Virus record (IMG/VR): IMGVR_UViG_3300037804_000399
Coordinates: 1-64,000 of that record
From: a virus
Length of the DNA stretch: 64,000 nucleotides
Strand: one strand, 5' to 3'
Below are positions 40,768 through 51,414 of this stretch, piece by piece. Every line of letters begins with the position of its first letter. The stretch's first letter is position 1. The position numbers and the translations under genes are program-made. Under the pieces are notes generated by a model that was not told the origin of the DNA, did no database searches, and was given only the letters and a program-made list of their open reading frames with translations.

Positions 40768-43236
40768 ATGAGTACTGACATTTCCATCTCAAACAAAAAT
40801 GAATATTTGCGGTTCTCTGCAAGTTCTATAAAAGAGCTCCTTCAACAAAAACTTTCAGAAGGAACTAATTTTACTGACCAAGCATTTGCTGGATCTGTTA
40901 TTGATATAATGTTAGACTCTTTATCACAGATGTACGCAGCTCAAATGTTCTATCTTAATAACTCTGCAGCTGAAAGTATCTTTACTGATTCTTCATTGTA
41001 TGAAAACATGAACCGTATCGTAAAAATGCTTGCGTATAACCCAAGAGGTTACATAACATCATCATTACCAGTAAGACTTACAACTACAGATAAGTATTCT
41101 GATGATGCTAGAAACGTTTTACATAGATACACAACTGTTACAACAAATTTAAAAACATCAAGTTTTAAAACTGAACCAATTACCTATTCTTGTGCATTTG
41201 ATCTTGATAGAGGATTTAGTTTCAGTACTGAATCTCCAAATGAATTAGTATTGTATAACGGAAGCTGGAATCTTTATCCGCAAAAGACAGTATCTCTAGG
41301 AGTTCCTTTCGAGACTGTAATCCTTAACAAGTTAGATATAAGTGAAGATTCTCAAAAAAGAGATTTTATTTCACATGATCATATTGATGTATTTGTTCAG
41401 ACATCCCCTACTAGCTTAACTTACGAAAAATATTCTACAGTTAACACTTTATTTGAAAGTGGATCACAAGATCTACATGTAGAAGTTAGATTAAATGAAA
41501 ACAAAAATTACCAACTTAGGTTTGGTGATGGTGTTAAGGGAAGACGTATTCCTAAGAACTGTGACATTAGAGTAATTTATCTCAAATCAAACGGTGCAGA
41601 AGGAGTTGTTGGACCAGAAGCTTTCCCAACAGCAGAACCTCTAACCTTAAAATGGGGCGTGACCGGACTTACTATTTCTGAATTAAGAAATATGTTAGAC
41701 GTGTCTGATAGAGACTATAATTTAATCAACAGTGCAACTCATTTAGGAGCTACAAGTATTGTTACAGATACCTCTGCGACAGAATCTTCTGAATTTGAAA
41801 CAGTTGCTGACATCAGAACTAATGCTCCAAACTGGTTCCGTATGGGAAGTCGTTTAATCACTTATACTGATTTTGAACAATTTATTAAAGGAACGTTCTC
41901 ACAGGTTCGTGATGTAACAGTTCATAATAACTGGGACTTCTTAATCGAATTTGAAGAGTGGCTTAGAACATATGATAAACTATCAATGGCAATACGTCAA
42001 AGCTTTTATAAGTTCGCAGATGCTGCTGATGCAAATAACATTTACATTTGGATTAAGAACTTAACAAATATTGATAACAAACGCGCAATTGAAGAAGCTT
42101 GTAATAGAATTAAAAGTCTTACAGCTGAGTTAATCGTTCTTGATCCTGTTCACACTTTCTATTCTCCTTTAATCACAAAACATAATTTAGATTATGTTAC
42201 TTCTGATACATTCTATGATGAACTTGAAGCTGACGATCAAAACATTTTTGATCAAGACCAATCTGATAAGATTGATCAAGTGGAAGATCGTTTCGGATAC
42301 ATCTTTATCGATAAAGATGAACAGATAACAGAAATCGTTGATGATGTAGAAATAACTAGAAGTAGAACCCAAGCAGAGATGGCAGCACTGACAGATTTTA
42401 TTCCTATAAGATCTTTAGATACGTACGCTCCTATCCAAACAGGAAACGAAGCAAGTGATAATGCTGCTAACTTAAATATTCGTAGAGATATAAAAATGTT
42501 TATATTCTCAAACTATGAACCAAAACGTGACAAGTTAATTGCCGGAAACGATTCTTGGGAACGTGATTTGAAGACAAGAATATTAAACGGTCAGGCTGAT
42601 ATCGAAAGCGAAGTTATTGAAATTTCAGAACAAGTTTACACATACGGAGTTTACTTTCCAACCTCAACGGTTTGGGAACATTCACAACAAGTAAATATTG
42701 CAAAGATTGAAGTACTAAGAAATATGTTTGTAACTTTTGATCAAGTTGACGCAGCGCTCAAGCAACAGTACGCTGATCGTGTAAATAATTACAGAAATGG
42801 ATTATATATGGATGCTGTGAATAGTTCGTACCTTGAAATTACAAGAAACAAACATTCACTTATTACTACAGAGCGAATTAGAAAACAAGTTGGAGATATT
42901 TTAATCAACTATTTTCGGGTCGTAAATTCCAATCTAGGAATGAAAATTGATATTGATCAGATACACACTAACATTCTTGCTATAGATGGTGTAAATAAGG
43001 TTCGTACGATAACGTTGGAACAAGGCGATCAAGGAAAAATTAGAAAGAATGAATTTGACGGAATTTCCTTCGGAGCATGGACAGACGAATTAGTCGACAA
43101 GAGAGATAAACGAAACGTATCAGCAAATGAAAAGATAAAAGATTTTCAGTTTCCTGTTTTATATTTCGCAACTCAGATAGATAATATCATTAGAGTAGAA
43201 CAAGACGACTACCTTGTAACAGGTGTTGAATACTAA
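40768..43236 (+). CDS. 6: Baseplate wedge protein gp6
   Basis: 822 residues (T4 gp6 660). The N-terminal region with SSIKELLQQKLSEGTNFTDQ, MFYLNNSAAESIFTDSSLYE and NMNRIVKMLAYNPRGY is the clear gp6 signature; T4 has SLYENMNRLTKMLGYNPNG. gp6 dimers form the inner baseplate ring and change conformation on contraction. The extra length lies in the middle to C-terminal part (acidic segment near 475-545). Followed 11 bases later by gp7. Confidence 0.88.
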   Translation: MSTDISISNKNEYLRFSASSIKELLQQKLSEGTNFTDQAFAGSVIDIMLDSLSQMYAAQMFYLNNSAAESIFTDSSLYENMNRIVKMLAYNPRGYITSSLPVRLTTTDKYSDDARNVLHRYTTVTTNLKTSSFKTEPITYSCAFDLDRGFSFSTESPNELVLYNGSWNLYPQKTVSLGVPFETVILNKLDISEDSQKRDFISHDHIDVFVQTSPTSLTYEKYSTVNTLFESGSQDLHVEVRLNENKNYQLRFGDGVKGRRIPKNCDIRVIYLKSNGAEGVVGPEAFPTAEPLTLKWGVTGLTISELRNMLDVSDRDYNLINSATHLGATSIVTDTSATESSEFETVADIRTNAPNWFRMGSRLITYTDFEQFIKGTFSQVRDVTVHNNWDFLIEFEEWLRTYDKLSMAIRQSFYKFADAADANNIYIWIKNLTNIDNKRAIEEACNRIKSLTAELIVLDPVHTFYSPLITKHNLDYVTSDTFYDELEADDQNIFDQDQSDKIDQVEDRFGYIFIDKDEQITEIVDDVEITRSRTQAEMAALTDFIPIRSLDTYAPIQTGNEASDNAANLNIRRDIKMFIFSNYEPKRDKLIAGNDSWERDLKTRILNGQADIESEVIEISEQVYTYGVYFPTSTVWEHSQQVNIAKIEVLRNMFVTFDQVDAALKQQYADRVNNYRNGLYMDAVNSSYLEITRNKHSLITTERIRKQVGDILINYFRVVNSNLGMKIDIDQIHTNILAIDGVNKVRTITLEQGDQGKIRKNEFDGISFGAWTDELVDKRDKRNVSANEKIKDFQFPVLYFATQIDNIIRVEQDDYLVTGVEY

Positions 43237-43247
43237 AGGAAAAAAGT

Positions 43248-46200
43248 ATGGTTGACAAGAAAGGTTCGGACTTCAATCAAGGCGAATTGTTAAAGAAGTA
43301 TATTAACAACCCTGAATGGATCCGAACATATGAAACGTTGTGGAATACTCTCGAAACATCTACTCAATTAGTAGGGGCTGAAATACATGAGAAAACTAGA
43401 AATTATGTACAGAACCTACGTGACATAGACCTTTGTGAAACAAAAGCTCTAAGATCAATAGTTACAGAACTTCAAGTCGACAATATGGAAATTGTTGACG
43501 CTCTTCCTAAAGAGATTCAACGACTAGTCGATATCTTTTCAATTAACCCTTCCCTTCTTTTAACAGATGGAATGGTTTTTGAAGATTACATGGAAACGTT
43601 TGAAGCAGAAGTTCAAGCCATATATGCAAAATACTTTCCCACTCAGTTCTTCCTTCGTCAATTTGAATTTGATGACGCAGAAGTAAAGTGGAACAACCAA
43701 CCTATAGAAGAATTCGTAGATAGATACGCTTGTAAGGTTGTTAATATAATTAACAAATACAAAGAAGAATCTGAATCTGATATTGATGAACTTGATATTA
43801 CAAATGAAATGTTATTTGATTCTTCCGAACCTAGATTCTATGATTCAAGTGATGTTGATTTTGTAGGAACGCTTGAAGGCGTAATCCAAAATACAATAGC
43901 TGATAGACTTTACGATCAATTTAGCACTGATATCGAAACAGGAATTTACCGTCAAAGCATTTCAGAAGATGGAGACAATCCAGTATTTGGAGATGTATTC
44001 GGATTTACTTGGATTGTGGACGATGAGAACTTCATGAAAGTTCAAATCAAAGCAAATATTGAAACAATTTTCAAAGCATTTAACGATAGTGTTATTCTTG
44101 GAGAATCATACTACGTACCTTTCCAAGTGTTTACTGTAACTCAACTTTCAATTACTAGTGGGTTAATACTTCCAGAGCACGTCTCTAAGACGTATACTCG
44201 CTCGAAGGTGATACTGAACGGGGTAGCAACATTTATCGATGATGAAGACATCTCAGAATGGATGGCATTGATTGTTAGAAGATTTGAAGACTCTTCATTC
44301 TTTATTGATGACGCAGAATCTAAAATAGAATCTTTAGAATATGTTCAGTTCCGTCAAAAGTTTCCACCTACAGTTACAGAATATATCAATCTTGTTGATC
44401 CAGCTGCTACTGAAATAGATGAAAGTTTCGTTTGGGACATTATTGGTCTTGATCCACTTAACGAAGAACGTGATGTTTTGTATCATGAATGTTATGCTGG
44501 AAAGACAATGCTCGATTTGTTTATCATTGCTCAGTTCACTGATACTCTTTACAAGCACTGGTTAGAAGAATCTTACCAGTCATTGGTTGAAAACATTTTA
44601 GATCAAAACTTTGAATTTGGCACAGATGCTGATTACAAATACAGAGGCGTTTACCAAATAATTGGTGATGATGCCAAAACAGAATTAGATGCACTTGCAC
44701 CTTCACAATTTGAAAAAGACCATTACCTAATTACATTAACTAATGAAGTTGAACAGTTCTTTGTATATAACGGTTTAGAGTGGCTGGAACAATGTCCGTT
44801 CAGAGATCTGGATCGAATCACAGAAGCTGCTGCTGAAAGCCTTCTTGACACCTGTAAACGTATTAGACTACAACGTAACAATTTAAAAGAGATTGCTCAA
44901 CGCCATGCTATTATTGGTACCAACAGAGCTGTTGAAAGTGTTTTCACAGATTATGTATTAAGATCATTTACTCAATTAGAAGATTGGGAAATGACAACTG
45001 TCACTGATGATCGTAATTGGAGATTAGTTGGTGCAATAACTTTACAAGATTATGAACAAACTGCTGCTGGGTTATATGTAGATGATGATATAAAAATTGG
45101 AACATATAAAAGAGTTTTGGTTGCAAACCAATATACTGATTATGTTGTATTCAGAAGTAAACAAACTTCAACATTAGTTGCAACTGAAATTGGATTATCA
45201 GACGAATTCGAATTTAATACTGATTCTGTTTATAACTTGAATGACATTCTTCCTTCACTTGGAACATTAGATTCAAAAGTAAAAGTTATTGAATATTGGG
45301 ATACAACAGAGTATTTTAATATTGAACCAACCGAGACTAAGTATCTTACTGGACCGATCAATAAACGTATCAGTATGAAAGATGTTGTTAATATTACAGA
45401 TGATGGTGATCTTGAGATTGCTGAAACTGGCGAACTAGTAGAATTCATAGAAGGTCAATCAAAATATCAAATCTTTAATCAGTATCTTGATAAAGGAAAT
45501 CCTCAATACTGGAATGATAACAAGGAAACAAATTACTCTACAAGTCGTGAAAACAGCATAAACTTTTCAGATGAAGAAGTTTCCGAAAGAAAGAGATTCA
45601 TGGGATCTTACAGTCCAATCGATCTTGTATTCAGTGCTGGTCTGTCAAGAATTGAAACTCCTGGCCCGTTGAGAAGTTCAGATATCCAAGCTGGTGATTA
45701 CTACGATGTAAACTTTACTGTACCTGATTTTGCAAACACTGCATATACAGCAGCTCAATTAGCAGCTGTTGATGCAAATGCAACAAACGGTCTTGATGCA
45801 ATGGATTTAATCCAACAAGAAGCTTATTACACTAATCTTTATTCATCTCTCGATGATCAAGAGATTTTTGACGATGGTGCTCAATGGATTTTATCTTACA
45901 AGAGAGGCGATGCAGAAAAAGCTGAAGGTTTAACTTTTGATGATGCTAAAGACTGGGATCCTGAAAACGTTTTACATCAAACATATATTTTAAAAAGAGC
46001 TAGAACCAAAGCAATACGTTTTTGGGGACAAGGCGCTGACATAAACTTCATGTCATTTAAATTTGATAATTGGTTCAAGATTTCATTAGAAGAATGGTTG
46101 ATCAACAATCAAGACAAACACATGACTCAATTCTGGAATGATGTTGGTATGAAGGGTGACTGGGAAGCTGACATACGTCCTATCCTTGATCAATACTGGA

Positions 46201-49200
46201 ACATGCATGCTTCATCAGGATATTTAGATACTGAACTTTATGATATCCATAAGAAATACATTGGTGTTTCAAAATCAAGATTGTTAGAAGGTGCTATTAC
46301 AAAAGATCCTAGTACTGGAACATGGGACTTTGAAAATTTTGTTAGAGAAGTTGCTCACGAAGGATCACACCCTGCAGCAAACTATAAAAACTCACTTTAC
46401 CCAACTATTCAACACCAACCATTCCTTTGGAACTTGGTAGAAAAACTTGCGGTTGTTTTCCCTTCAGTATTGTTTACTGTATTAGTAGGAGAAGGTGAAG
46501 AAGTTTTAAACCGTTTAAGTCAAATAGATGAATTTGGTAACTTGATTGACAGTTGGAAACATACTCACCAAGAGTTTATGTCATACCAAACTAGATATGA
46601 AGCTTCTACTAATACAGGAATTGCTTCAATAAGCGATCCGCAGATTGATAGAGATGGTCCATTTAATCCAGATGCGTTAAAAGAATTAATTAAATCAAAT
46701 GCTGAACCTCTTTCAGATAAGAGTTCGTTCGGAAATGATTTTGTTGAAATCTTTAGAAATGATTATTACGGATACGCATCTGTGTTCTCAGATTTTTATT
46801 TCCTACAAGCTGAAAAAGCAAAGATTCAATTTCACTTGGATCGCATTGACGGTGTAAAAGAATTTGATATTGTTGGAATACCAACAGGAGATGAAGATTT
46901 ATTTGGATTGAGAAATCAAAAGATCTTTCAATTTGCTGCTGATCAAAATGAATATCACTATACCCTTTACAAAGATGTAAACATCAAAGATTGCCCTGGA
47001 CAGCTTTGGGTTCGTTATAATAATTTCCCATTCTCATTTCCAGTTGCTGTCGACCAAACAGATCTTATCACATATGATGATACATTAGTAAGTATTAATC
47101 AATTAGAAACTAGAGATGTTTCACTCGTAAACGTTATGAATAACTGTTACGATTTTGGAATACAGCAAAACATTATTTGGGCACTTGGAGATAATCACGG
47201 CGAACTAACATGGACGGTTTTAAATGTTGGATTTACTCTTAATGATGAAGTAAGAACATCTCTTTATACAATCATTAATAACGCAACACCTTATGTATTT
47301 TTAGAGAATGAACATTATGTTGGTACTCACTTTAATGGTGATACTATTATTCTTGTAATTTATAATGAAGAAACAAATAAATTTACAAATAAATATATTG
47401 ATCTTATCGAATTAGTTTACTTACCTGACAGAACATATTCTGTAGGTGATGATATGAGATTCTTTAAAGATTCTGATGAAGCGCTTATCCAAGGACATGC
47501 TCTTTCAAATACTACAGTAAGAATTTGTCGTCCAGTTGATCTACCAACCACTCTTCCAGCTACAACTACTACTGAAGGACCAATTATTGTTGTTCCTCCT
47601 GCGACTACTCTTGGACCGACTACATTAGCACCTCCTACCACATTAGCACCAACAACTACAGTGGGACCAACAACTACAGTGGGACCAACAACTACAACAA
47701 CTATTTGTCCATCATTAAAAGAAGATCTATTTGTAAGATGGCAGTATCAATCTTCATATGTTCACGAACAACCTACTCCGAGAGATATAATTGTAAAGGT
47801 ATATCGTGACCCACTAAGTACATTTACTGGAGCATTTTCAGTAGCTTATAATACATTAGATGAAGGTGATCCAGGTTCGCAGTGGCCAAGAACTCAATTT
47901 CCAGATACAGGCCCTTCAGCTGAGAAAATAAAAGATTACATACCTAAAGCAGATTTCATTTATTTTGCAGAAGGTCAAATGGAAGCGGAAGTAAAAATTA
48001 CTATTCTTCCAAGTGCTCAACCAGAAAATGCAGAATATTTCTATATTAGAATGACTGATTTCTTATTCAACGATTGTTGTGAAGTTAATTCAAATGTGGT
48101 TGAACAGAATCCGCATATGATTTTAATAACAGATAGATGTTGCCCTTGTCCTGAAACTACTTCTACTACAAGTACATCTACTTCAACATCTACTTCAACA
48201 AGTACTTCAACAAGTACTTCAACATCTACAAGTACTTCAACATCTACTTCAACAAGTACAAGTACTTCAACAAGTACTTCAACAAGTACTTCAACAAGTA
48301 CTTCAACAAGTACTTCAACAAGTACTTCAACATCTACAAGTACTTCAACAAGTACTTCTACATCTACAAGTACATCTACTTCTACATCTACAAGTACATC
48401 TACTTCTACTTCAACAAGTACATCTACTTCTACATCTACTTCTACATCTACAAGTACATCTACATCTACTTCAACAAGTACATCTACTTCTACATCTACT
48501 TCTACATCTACAAGTACATCTACATCTACTTCAACAAGTACATCTACATCTACTTCTACTTCAACAAGTACATCTACTTCTACTTCAACAAGTACATCTA
48601 CAAGTACATCTACTTCAACAAGTACTTCTACATCAACAAGTACATCTACTTCAACAAGTACCACAACACTAGCACCTACGACAAGTACCACAACAAGTAC
48701 CTCTACTTCTACTACAAGTACATCAACATCTACTTCAACAAGTACATCAACAAGTACAAGTACTTCAACAAGTACATCTACTTCAACATCTACTTCAACA
48801 AGTACTTCAACAAGTACATCTACTTCAACATCTACTTCAACATCTACTTCAACAAGTACAAGTACTTCAACAAGTACCACAACACTAGCACCTACGACAA
48901 GTACAACTAGTACATCTACAACTAGTACATCTTCAACAAGTACATCTACTACGTTGCCACCAGTATTAAGTTGGAAGTATGTTCCATGTCCGACTACAAC
49001 AAGTACTTCGACAAGTACTTCAACATCTACAAGTACAACTACACTTGCACCTACAACAAGTACTTCGACTTCGACTTCAACAAGTACTTCAACAAGTACT
49101 TCAACAAGTACTTCAACAAGTACTTCGACAAGTACAAGTACTTCAACATCTACAACTACACTTGCACCTACAACAAGTACTTCGACTTCAACAAGTACTT

Positions 49201-49925
49201 CGACAACTACATTAGCTCCTACAACTAGTACGACTACGACTACAACGACTGGTGTACCTACAACAACAACTACTCCGGCTCCAATATTAAGCTATGAGTA
49301 TGAAGAATGTTTTCCAGTTACAACAACTACTGCGGCTCCAACAACGACTCCGACTCCAACCACTAGTACAACATCTGCGCCGATGGGAGCAGTTGGAACT
49401 CCGAACGGTGATCCGACTATGTTGATAACTCTAAACTGGACTCCAGGTGACGCTACTAAAAACTATCTAGGAGAAAGCTGGACTCCTGGAGAGACAAAAA
49501 TAGCTTATTCTTCTGATCCATATAGAAAAGGAGTTTACACTGGCGGAGCAACTATCGAATCAGAATTCTGGGGAATTAATGCAGCTGGTGTGAACAACGA
49601 TAAATTTGTATTAGCAGCATTCATTTCTGCTGCAGCGGGATATAGACATTATGATAAAGTTCACTATGCTGCTGAAAATGCAAAGATTACAATAGGATCA
49701 AATTACACTTTTAATTCTGCACAAGCAAGTTCAAAAATATTATCCTTTACTCCTGAAGGAAATGCTTTTCCATTTGGAGGTCCGTGGGGTACAGCAATAA
49801 ATACTGTCAGTAGTGGAATATTAGTAAATATTGGCCAAGGATATATTCAACCTCTTCAGTTTTCTGGAATGGTTGCTCTAACAAACGGATTAACAATTTC
49901 ATGGTCACAAGGAACTGGGTGGTAA
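43248..49925 (+). CDS. 7: Giant gp7-like baseplate wedge protein with Thr/Ser repeat linker and C-terminal adhesin-like domain
   Basis: 2225 residues versus 1032 in T4 gp7. The N-terminus (NNPEWIRTYETLWNTLETST...YVQNLRDIDLCETKALRSIV) and position after gp6 support gp7, the wedge initiator. About residues 1430-1487 form a Thr/Pro linker; about 1510-1630 a beta domain; 1638-2010 is nearly continuous Thr-Ser repeat with short spacers (TTTLAPTTST, VLSWKYVPCP, ILSYEYEECF). Residues about 2045-2225 form a beta domain opening GTPNGDPTMLITLNW and ending in GTGW, shared with three adhesin genes downstream. The C-terminal half probably projects outward from the baseplate. Confidence 0.7.
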   Translation: MVDKKGSDFNQGELLKKYINNPEWIRTYETLWNTLETSTQLVGAEIHEKTRNYVQNLRDIDLCETKALRSIVTELQVDNMEIVDALPKEIQRLVDIFSINPSLLLTDGMVFEDYMETFEAEVQAIYAKYFPTQFFLRQFEFDDAEVKWNNQPIEEFVDRYACKVVNIINKYKEESESDIDELDITNEMLFDSSEPRFYDSSDVDFVGTLEGVIQNTIADRLYDQFSTDIETGIYRQSISEDGDNPVFGDVFGFTWIVDDENFMKVQIKANIETIFKAFNDSVILGESYYVPFQVFTVTQLSITSGLILPEHVSKTYTRSKVILNGVATFIDDEDISEWMALIVRRFEDSSFFIDDAESKIESLEYVQFRQKFPPTVTEYINLVDPAATEIDESFVWDIIGLDPLNEERDVLYHECYAGKTMLDLFIIAQFTDTLYKHWLEESYQSLVENILDQNFEFGTDADYKYRGVYQIIGDDAKTELDALAPSQFEKDHYLITLTNEVEQFFVYNGLEWLEQCPFRDLDRITEAAAESLLDTCKRIRLQRNNLKEIAQRHAIIGTNRAVESVFTDYVLRSFTQLEDWEMTTVTDDRNWRLVGAITLQDYEQTAAGLYVDDDIKIGTYKRVLVANQYTDYVVFRSKQTSTLVATEIGLSDEFEFNTDSVYNLNDILPSLGTLDSKVKVIEYWDTTEYFNIEPTETKYLTGPINKRISMKDVVNITDDGDLEIAETGELVEFIEGQSKYQIFNQYLDKGNPQYWNDNKETNYSTSRENSINFSDEEVSERKRFMGSYSPIDLVFSAGLSRIETPGPLRSSDIQAGDYYDVNFTVPDFANTAYTAAQLAAVDANATNGLDAMDLIQQEAYYTNLYSSLDDQEIFDDGAQWILSYKRGDAEKAEGLTFDDAKDWDPENVLHQTYILKRARTKAIRFWGQGADINFMSFKFDNWFKISLEEWLINNQDKHMTQFWNDVGMKGDWEADIRPILDQYWNMHASSGYLDTELYDIHKKYIGVSKSRLLEGAITKDPSTGTWDFENFVREVAHEGSHPAANYKNSLYPTIQHQPFLWNLVEKLAVVFPSVLFTVLVGEGEEVLNRLSQIDEFGNLIDSWKHTHQEFMSYQTRYEASTNTGIASISDPQIDRDGPFNPDALKELIKSNAEPLSDKSSFGNDFVEIFRNDYYGYASVFSDFYFLQAEKAKIQFHLDRIDGVKEFDIVGIPTGDEDLFGLRNQKIFQFAADQNEYHYTLYKDVNIKDCPGQLWVRYNNFPFSFPVAVDQTDLITYDDTLVSINQLETRDVSLVNVMNNCYDFGIQQNIIWALGDNHGELTWTVLNVGFTLNDEVRTSLYTIINNATPYVFLENEHYVGTHFNGDTIILVIYNEETNKFTNKYIDLIELVYLPDRTYSVGDDMRFFKDSDEALIQGHALSNTTVRICRPVDLPTTLPATTTTEGPIIVVPPATTLGPTTLAPPTTLAPTTTVGPTTTVGPTTTTTICPSLKEDLFVRWQYQSSYVHEQPTPRDIIVKVYRDPLSTFTGAFSVAYNTLDEGDPGSQWPRTQFPDTGPSAEKIKDYIPKADFIYFAEGQMEAEVKITILPSAQPENAEYFYIRMTDFLFNDCCEVNSNVVEQNPHMILITDRCCPCPETTSTTSTSTSTSTSTSTSTSTSTSTSTSTSTSTSTSTSTSTSTSTSTSTSTSTSTSTSTSTSTSTSTSTSTSTSTSTSTSTSTSTSTSTSTSTSTSTSTSTSTSTSTSTSTSTSTSTSTSTSTSTSTSTSTSTSTSTSTSTSTSTSTSTSTSTSTSTSTSTSTSTSTSTTTLAPTTSTTTSTSTSTTSTSTSTSTSTSTSTSTSTSTSTSTSTSTSTSTSTSTSTSTSTSTSTSTSTSTSTTTLAPTTSTTSTSTTSTSSTSTSTTLPPVLSWKYVPCPTTTSTSTSTSTSTSTTTLAPTTSTSTSTSTSTSTSTSTSTSTSTSTSTSTSTSTTTLAPTTSTSTSTSTSTTTLAPTTSTTTTTTTGVPTTTTTPAPILSYEYEECFPVTTTTAAPTTTPTPTTSTTSAPMGAVGTPNGDPTMLITLNWTPGDATKNYLGESWTPGETKIAYSSDPYRKGVYTGGATIESEFWGINAAGVNNDKFVLAAFISAAAGYRHYDKVHYAAENAKITIGSNYTFNSAQASSKILSFTPEGNAFPFGGPWGTAINTVSSGILVNIGQGYIQPLQFSGMVALTNGLTISWSQGTGW
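48160..49260 (+). repeat. Thr-Ser low-complexity repeat region
   Basis: Hexamer-like units such as ACTTCAACAAGTACATCT repeat for about 1.1 kb within gp7, interrupted near 48660, 48880 and 48945-48995. Synonymous codons vary (TCA, AGT, TCT; ACT, ACA), so units have diverged while keeping Thr-Ser. Prone to length change by recombination or slippage. Confidence 0.95.
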
Positions 49926-49926
49926 A

Positions 49927-50850
49927 ATGGCAGATTTATATTTAGATGCAGATTACGGAAACTTTATAAGACATTTAGGAATATGCTACATGTTAGAAGA
50001 TCCTGACTTTGTAACCCCTCCGGACTTTGCAGGTCCACCAGACGAGGTTGGATTTACTGATTGTGATGATTGTGAATCAACTCCTATTACAACAACCACT
50101 CTCGGACCTACAACAAGTACTACACCAGCACCATTGTCAATTGTAGGACCAGTTAACGGCGATGGAACAATGCTAATTAAATTAGAATGGACGTCAACTG
50201 CAGTTGCAAGTGTTTCTATAGCCAGTCCTTCTCAAATTACTACATCTGCTGTTCACAATTACGAAACAGGAGATTCGATTACTATTAGTGGAACAGATAC
50301 TACGCCGTCAATAAACGGAACACATATAGTAACAAAAATAGATGCTAACAACTTTACTATTCCAGTCAATGTTACTGCAGTAGTTTCTGGTGTAGGAGCA
50401 ACTGAATTTGCAACTGTTCCATTTGTAGGAGGTAGTTGGACAAACGGCGAAACTAAAAAAGTTTATTCACAGGCAGGTGGGTATGTATATGAAACTAGTT
50501 ATTATCCTTCAATTACCTCATACTCTGGATCAGCTGAAAGATGGGTAAGAGTGGTAAGCGGAGACACATTTAGAGTAGGAGGATTCGAAAAGCAATTAGG
50601 AACTTTCGCGGGTAAAATCAGTGACGGAAATTTAATAGTCAAAGGATTGCATGGAGCAAATTTGTATATGGATAACTATACTAATGGATCATATGGATTT
50701 GCTGGCACTCCTACAAGTGATAATATAGCAAGTAAAGCACTGGCTGCTGCTGGTATCGTGAGAGGATTCCCATGTGGAGCTCCTCAAAAATCATCTTCAT
50801 TCGTTACTACGCATGATATAACTATAACATGGTCTCCACAAGGATGGTAA
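49927..50850 (+). CDS. Adhesin-like protein with shared N-terminal cassette
   Basis: 307 residues, one base after gp7. N-terminus MADLYLDADYGNFIRHLGIC ... FAGPPDEVGFTDCDDCE is shared with genes at 50852 and 53717. A short Thr/Pro linker (TTTTLGPTTSTTPAP) leads to the recurring domain VGPVNGDGTMLIKLEW...GGSWTNGETKKVYS ending in TWSPQGW. An inserted segment near residues 97-155 resembles a small beta domain (SPSQITTSAVHNYETGDSIT). Likely a baseplate- or fibre-bound receptor-binding subunit. Confidence 0.55.
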   Translation: MADLYLDADYGNFIRHLGICYMLEDPDFVTPPDFAGPPDEVGFTDCDDCESTPITTTTLGPTTSTTPAPLSIVGPVNGDGTMLIKLEWTSTAVASVSIASPSQITTSAVHNYETGDSITISGTDTTPSINGTHIVTKIDANNFTIPVNVTAVVSGVGATEFATVPFVGGSWTNGETKKVYSQAGGYVYETSYYPSITSYSGSAERWVRVVSGDTFRVGGFEKQLGTFAGKISDGNLIVKGLHGANLYMDNYTNGSYGFAGTPTSDNIASKALAAAGIVRGFPCGAPQKSSSFVTTHDITITWSPQGW

Positions 50851-50851
50851 T

Positions 50852-51385
50852 ATGGCAGATTTAAAATTAGATGCGGATTACGGAAATGTTGTAAGACATA
50901 ATGCAATCTGTTATATACTTGATAGAGTAGAGGCTGGCGTTGCTGACTTTGCAGGTCCACCAGAAGGAATTAATTTTGATGATTGTGACGAATGTCACAA
51001 TGCACCATTTCCACCTATGTCACTTGTGACATTAGAGCAAACAGGCGTTCTCGTTGAAGGCGACCCACTTGGTCAGCTAGTAGGTAATTTTGTTATAACT
51101 GGAGGAAAGTTTCCGTTTACCATTGCACTCATAGTCGGAGTTGATGATGATGACAATGCACATTATCAGATTAACGGCAATGATCTCGAATTAAGTAACA
51201 CTGGAGGAACCGTAACACCTTCAAGTTCTATTAGAGTGGAAGTAACAGATGCTCTAGGTAATAAATTAGAATCAGTTATAACTGTAATTGTTGCTCCTAT
51301 CTTAGGTACAAAAACTATTACATTAACACCAGGTGATAACTTATTTGATTATGATTTTAATGAACCAGTAGGAACATTAAACTAA
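50852..51385 (+). CDS. Short adhesin-like protein, N-terminal cassette plus cadherin-like domain
   Basis: 177 residues. MADLKLDADYGNVVRHNAIC...FAGPPEGINFDDCDEC repeats the N-terminal cassette, then one cadherin-like domain (EGDPLGQLVGNFVITGG...HYQINGNDLELSNTGG). It ends early at DYDFNEPVGTLN without the GW-ending domain. That domain and a second copy of the cadherin-like unit occur in the next gene, so the two may derive from duplication or breakage of a longer adhesin. Confidence 0.55.
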   Translation: MADLKLDADYGNVVRHNAICYILDRVEAGVADFAGPPEGINFDDCDECHNAPFPPMSLVTLEQTGVLVEGDPLGQLVGNFVITGGKFPFTIALIVGVDDDDNAHYQINGNDLELSNTGGTVTPSSSIRVEVTDALGNKLESVITVIVAPILGTKTITLTPGDNLFDYDFNEPVGTLN

Positions 51386-51414
51386 TGAATACAATTAATA
51401 AAGGAATGGTATAA

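Noticed and set aside
48041-48880. Long reverse-strand open frame of Val/Glu/Leu/Asp repeats
   Set aside because: It is the antisense image of the Thr-Ser repeat in gp7; no ribosome site and composition dictated by the repeat.
48160-49260. CRISPR array
   Set aside because: Repeats are in-frame Thr-Ser hexamers without unique spacers of constant length.
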